Source: Lachnospiraceae bacterium (GTDB lineage: Bacteria > Bacillota > Clostridia > Lachnospirales > Lachnospiraceae). From it: a stretch of DNA of 8,521 bases. The notes under the pieces were generated by a model. That model did no database searches. It saw only the letters and a list, made by a program, of their open reading frames with translations, and was not told where the DNA came from. The stretch spans positions 973 to 9,493 of the forward strand of contig DNJM01000193.1 in the NCBI GenBank assembly GCA_003489085.1. The letters are read 5' to 3'. Below are positions 5,778 through 8,521 of the stretch, one piece after another (the stretch's first letter is position 1; each line of letters begins with the position of its first letter). The translations under genes and the position numbers were made by a program.

Positions 5778-7013
5778 ATGGCAATTATAACACCTTTTTG
5801 TGGTATCCGTCCGGCTCCGGACTTCGCTGCCGTCCTGGCGGCACCACCCTACGATGTATTTACCCGTTCAGAGGCAAAGGCATATGTTGTCGCTCATCCG
5901 GATTCTTTTCTTAGAATCGACCGTCCGGAAACGATGTTTCCGGATCATGTGGATATGTATGCACCGGAGGTATACCAGAAGGGAGCTGATGCTTTTCAGG
6001 AAATGCTCTCATCCGGACAATATCTCCAGGATACTGCTCCCTGCTATTATCTCTATGAGCTTAAGCTGCAGGATCACGTACAGACAGGTATCATCGGCTG
6101 CGCCGCAGCCGCCGACTATGAAAACGGAATCATTCGGACACACGAAAAGACAAGGAAGGATAAGGAAGAGGATCGGAGCCGCCACATTGATATTCTGAAT
6201 CTCCAGGCCAGCCCCGTATTTCTCACCTATCGATCCGATCCGCTGCTCTCAGAGCTGACCGCAGCAGTGAAAAAGGAAGAACCTCTTTATCACTTTACCG
6301 GAGAAGATGGACTGGAGCATACTTTCTATGCAATATTCCGTCCGGACTTTATCGAAAAAATCTCCGCATGCTTTGCCGGTATCAATACACTTTATGTTGC
6401 CGACGGCCACCACCGGGCTGCCTCCGGAGACGCTGTGGCCCGTTCCAGACGAACCGCCTGCCAGGCAAAGCCCCATGCGGAATCCGAATTTATTTTGTCC
6501 ATTCTGTTCCCGGATACGGATCTTCAGCTTTACCCGTATCATCGGATTATCGCCGATGCCAATGGGCTGTCACCGGAACAGCTTTTTACAGAAATTAAGA
6601 AAAAATGTACCATTATCTCCACCGATCCCCCTGTTCTTCCGCAGAAACCGCATGAAATAGGGATGTATTTTCACAAAAAATGGTATATACTAAAAGCAAT
6701 GGAAAGCCATATGGCCGCAGATCCGGTCGAGGGACTTGACGTCGCCTTTCTGCAGCGAGAAATTCTGAACCCCGTCCTCGGCATCCAGGATCCCAGAACC
6801 GATTCCCGGATTCGATTTGCAGGAGGCAGCCTTACCCCGGAACAACTGGCCGGGCTTGCAGGTCAGACACCAGACGGCATTGCATTCGCTATGTATCCTG
6901 TCTCTATGGAAGAATTCTTTCGGGTGTCTGATCACGGACTCTTAATGCCGCCGAAATCCACCTGGTTTGCTCCAAAGCCTTTGAGCGGCCTGATCCTGCA
7001 CAGCCTGAAATAG
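5778..7013 (+). CDS. DUF1015 family protein
   Basis: A 411-residue cytoplasmic protein recognised as DUF1015 by its motifs; I see no signal peptide or membrane segment. In order these are APPYDV at 22-27, a basic/acidic block IRTHEKTRKDKEEDR at 119-133, VADGHHRAASG at 207-217, LYPYHRII at 251-258, DVAFLQREIL at 321-330 and the C-terminal MPPKSTWFAPKPLSG at 390-404. The length is normal for the family, and the gene appears intact. The DGHHR segment resembles the DGxHR-type motif of ParB-like nucleotide-binding folds, which also occur in free serine kinases; from memory, some DUF1015 proteins have been linked to serine phosphorylation, but I cannot verify this here. No serine biosynthesis gene lies in this window to support it. 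The start at 5778 has AAGGAG eight bases upstream and directly follows a predicted promoter. Confidence 0.9.
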   Translation: MAIITPFCGIRPAPDFAAVLAAPPYDVFTRSEAKAYVVAHPDSFLRIDRPETMFPDHVDMYAPEVYQKGADAFQEMLSSGQYLQDTAPCYYLYELKLQDHVQTGIIGCAAAADYENGIIRTHEKTRKDKEEDRSRHIDILNLQASPVFLTYRSDPLLSELTAAVKKEEPLYHFTGEDGLEHTFYAIFRPDFIEKISACFAGINTLYVADGHHRAASGDAVARSRRTACQAKPHAESEFILSILFPDTDLQLYPYHRIIADANGLSPEQLFTEIKKKCTIISTDPPVLPQKPHEIGMYFHKKWYILKAMESHMAADPVEGLDVAFLQREILNPVLGIQDPRTDSRIRFAGGSLTPEQLAGLAGQTPDGIAFAMYPVSMEEFFRVSDHGLLMPPKSTWFAPKPLSGLILHSLK

Positions 7014-7100
7014 TCCGGCAAAGCAGCTGCGCTTTCCCAGAATCGCTATTTTCCTCAAAACAGGAGCAAAATATCAATCAGCAAGGAGGACATGATACAA
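7014..7100 (+). other. Gap between DUF1015 gene and map
   Basis: This gap contains a small possible stem, AAAGC-agctgc-GCTTT (7020-7035), which is not followed by a U tract and so is not a credible terminator. I see no convincing promoter. The end of the gap holds the strong AAGGAGG ribosome binding site for map (7083-7089). Read-through from the upstream gene is the simplest reading. Confidence 0.4.
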
Positions 7101-7964
7101 ATGGAACGGAATGATTTATGTTGGTGCGGGAGTGGAAAAAAATACAAAAAATGCCACATGCAAATGGAGGAGAAGCTGGCCATTCTGGCCGACGAGGGAC
7201 ACATCGTTCCAACAAGGGATATGATCAAAACACCGGCACAGATCGAAGAAATCAGGAAGAGTGCCGCTTTGAACACCGCAGTGCTGGATCATGTTGCAGC
7301 ACATATCCATGCCGGTATGTCTACAGAAGAGATTGACCACCTGGTATATGATTATACGGTATCTCACGGCGGAATCCCCGCACCGCTCGGTTATGAAGGA
7401 TTTCCAAAGAGTGTCTGTACATCCATCAATAATGAAATCTGCCACGGTATACCGGATGAATCGATCATTCTTCAGGAAGGAGATATCGTCAACGTAGATG
7501 TTTCTACCATTCTGAACGGCTACTTCTCTGACGCCTCCCGAATGTTCTGTATCGGCGAGACCTCAGAGAGGGCGAGAAGACTGGTGCAGACTGTAGCAGA
7601 ATGCGTGGAGCTTGGTCTCAAAGAAGCAAAGCCCTGGAATCATCTCGGCGATATAGCCGATGCAATTAACTCACACGCCAAAGCCAACGGCTATTCCGTT
7701 GTCGAAGATATTGGCGGGCACGGCATCGGCCTCGAATTCCACGAGGAGCCGTTTGTCAGCTACGTAACAGAAAAGGGAACAGAAATGGTTCTGGTACCAG
7801 GCATGATGTTTACCATTGAACCGATGATAAATGAGGGCGGACCGGATTTCTTTGTTGACGAAGATAACGGCTGGACCATTTACACAGAGGATGACGGGCT
7901 CTCCGCACAAATTGAATATATGGTATTAATTACAGAAGACGGTGCCGAGGTACTTACCAAATAG
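7101..7964 (+). CDS. map: Methionine aminopeptidase (type I) with N-terminal SEC-C zinc motif
   Basis: This enzyme removes the initiator methionine from new proteins in the cytoplasm. From ATG at 7101 the product has 287 residues. Residues 1-19 form a SEC-C motif, MERNDLCWCGSGKKYKKCH, whose C7, C9, C18 and H19 likely bind zinc and may help contact ribosomes or partners. The catalytic domain follows with the five metal ligands D133 (VDV), D144 (FSDAS), H207 (GGHGIG), E240 (TIEPM) and E272 (QIEYM), plus the substrate-binding H115 in EICHGIPD. All are present, so the enzyme should be active. An in-frame ATG at 7092 would add three residues (MIQ) but lies only two bases after AAGGAGG; the ATG at 7101 has an 11-base spacing and starts at the SEC-C motif. 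Neither spacing is ideal, so the start is not certain. Confidence 0.95.
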   Translation: MERNDLCWCGSGKKYKKCHMQMEEKLAILADEGHIVPTRDMIKTPAQIEEIRKSAALNTAVLDHVAAHIHAGMSTEEIDHLVYDYTVSHGGIPAPLGYEGFPKSVCTSINNEICHGIPDESIILQEGDIVNVDVSTILNGYFSDASRMFCIGETSERARRLVQTVAECVELGLKEAKPWNHLGDIADAINSHAKANGYSVVEDIGGHGIGLEFHEEPFVSYVTEKGTEMVLVPGMMFTIEPMINEGGPDFFVDEDNGWTIYTEDDGLSAQIEYMVLITEDGAEVLTK

Positions 7965-7966
7965 GC

Positions 7967-7993
7967 GGGTATCCCGGCACCGGGAGGAATCCC
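7967..7993 (+). other. Alternating GGG/CCC segments around the phosphatase ribosome binding site
   Basis: Four short blocks alternate: GGG (7967-7969), CCC (7973-7975), GGG (7982-7984) and CCC (7991-7993). They allow three mutually exclusive small hairpins: GGG-tat-CCC; TCCCG-gcac-CGGGA (7972-7985, five pairs); and GGGA-GGAA-TCCC (7982-7993), whose loop fits the GNRA tetraloop pattern. The last two include part of the GGGAGG ribosome binding site (7982-7987). Stems are short, so a regulatory role is inference only. Confidence 0.35.
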
Positions 7994-7994
7994 T

Positions 7995-8521
7995 ATGAAA
8001 TATGACATTGAACAGCATCTGCTCCCACTGGTAGGTGCAACTAATGCAAGAGATCTGGGTGGCTACGAGACAAAGGATGGTCGGCACACCAGAAAGAATC
8101 TTTTTATCCGCTGCGATAATACACATCAGCTGACGCAGAATGATCTTACATACCTCCGCTCAATCGGTCTGGCGCTGGTGATAGATCTGCGTTCTCCGGA
8201 AGAGCTTCTGAAAGCGCCTTCTGTATTCAACGGGCAGCGAGAAATCGCTTATAAAAATGTGACTATGCTGGATCATCTGCAGTCTGCCATGTTTCAGGGC
8301 AATATTCCGGACAGCATAGGCGAGCTTTATATTCAGGTATTGGAAAGCTCTAAAATCGGATTTGGACGTATTTTTCAGCTGTTCTTAAAATACAGCAGCG
8401 ATGGGGCCTGTCTCTTCCACTGCTCTGCCGGAAAAGACCGCACCGGCCTTGTATCCATGCTGCTTTTAGAAATTGCCGGAGTAGCGGACGATATTATTAT
8501 TGCAGACTATGCTGCCACTCA
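7995..8521 (+). CDS. Tyrosine/lipid phosphatase of the PTP superfamily (partial, 3' end beyond right edge)
   Basis: The frame from ATG at 7995 is open for 175 codons to the window edge. It shows NARDLGGY at 17-24 and VIDLRSPEE at 62-70, both typical of the Y_phosphatase3 group (PtpB/LipA-like), and the catalytic P-loop HCSAGKDRTG at 142-151 with nucleophile C143 and R149. The reaction is hydrolysis of phosphotyrosine or related phosphoesters through a cysteinyl-phosphate intermediate. The Lys and Asp inside the loop (K147, D148) match the loop form of Mycobacterium PtpB and Listeria LipA, enzymes known to act on phosphoinositides as well as phosphoproteins. There is no signal peptide, so a cytoplasmic role is more likely than secretion. 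GGGAGG lies seven bases before the start, and map ends 30 bases upstream. Family proteins are usually about 240-280 residues, so most of the gene is here. Confidence 0.92.
   Translation, partial: MKYDIEQHLLPLVGATNARDLGGYETKDGRHTRKNLFIRCDNTHQLTQNDLTYLRSIGLALVIDLRSPEELLKAPSVFNGQREIAYKNVTMLDHLQSAMFQGNIPDSIGELYIQVLESSKIGFGRIFQLFLKYSSDGACLFHCSAGKDRTGLVSMLLLEIAGVADDIIIADYAAT

Noticed and set aside
7020..7035. Stem AAAGC-agctgc-GCTTT after the DUF1015 gene as a terminator
   Set aside because: It has five pairs only and is followed by CCCAG instead of a U tract.
1..8521. CRISPR array, mobile element, prophage, tRNA or rRNA
   Set aside because: I found no spaced direct repeats, transposase or phage proteins, or RNA gene signatures; almost all bases are in conserved housekeeping genes.

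Overview
The window looks like a chromosomal housekeeping segment of a low-to-mid GC Gram-positive anaerobe of the Clostridia, most likely a Lachnospiraceae-type gut bacterium. The reasons are strong AGGAGG-type ribosome binding sites before nearly every gene, a two-gene (split) transketolase, a short TalC/FSA-type transaldolase, a methionine aminopeptidase with an N-terminal SEC-C zinc motif, and the dnaX-ybaB-recR order. This assignment comes from gene content and protein style, not from a search.

The minus strand (5644 down to 1) carries one tightly packed gene run, read right to left: 6-phosphofructokinase, dnaX (DNA polymerase III gamma/tau), ybaB/ebfC (nucleoid-associated protein), recR (recombination mediator), transaldolase, transketolase N-terminal subunit, and transketolase C-terminal subunit, which is cut by the left edge. 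Gaps between genes are 12 to 52 bases and the last two genes overlap by 13 bases. No convincing terminator lies between them, so a single operon is likely. It places replication and recombination genes inside a glycolysis and non-oxidative pentose phosphate cluster.

Bases 5645-5777 form a 133-base divergent control region. Both strands carry an exact TATAAT -10 box, and the promoter elements of the two strands interleave. A hairpin lies in the leader of the phosphofructokinase gene just before its ribosome binding site.

The plus strand (5778 to 8521) carries a DUF1015 family protein, methionine aminopeptidase with a SEC-C motif, and a PTP-superfamily phosphatase (HCSAGKDRTG P-loop) cut by the right edge. 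Spacing of 87 and 30 bases suggests co-transcription.

There is no CRISPR array, mobile element, prophage, tRNA or rRNA, and I see no clear new defence or secondary metabolic system. The points worth a second look are at the residue and signal level. The 'fructose-6-phosphate aldolase' type protein has transaldolase-type active-site residues. The phosphofructokinase has an unusual Asn/Gly/Lys/His set at phosphodonor and substrate positions. Two or three start sites could easily be mis-annotated, and there are small RNA structures at ribosome binding sites.
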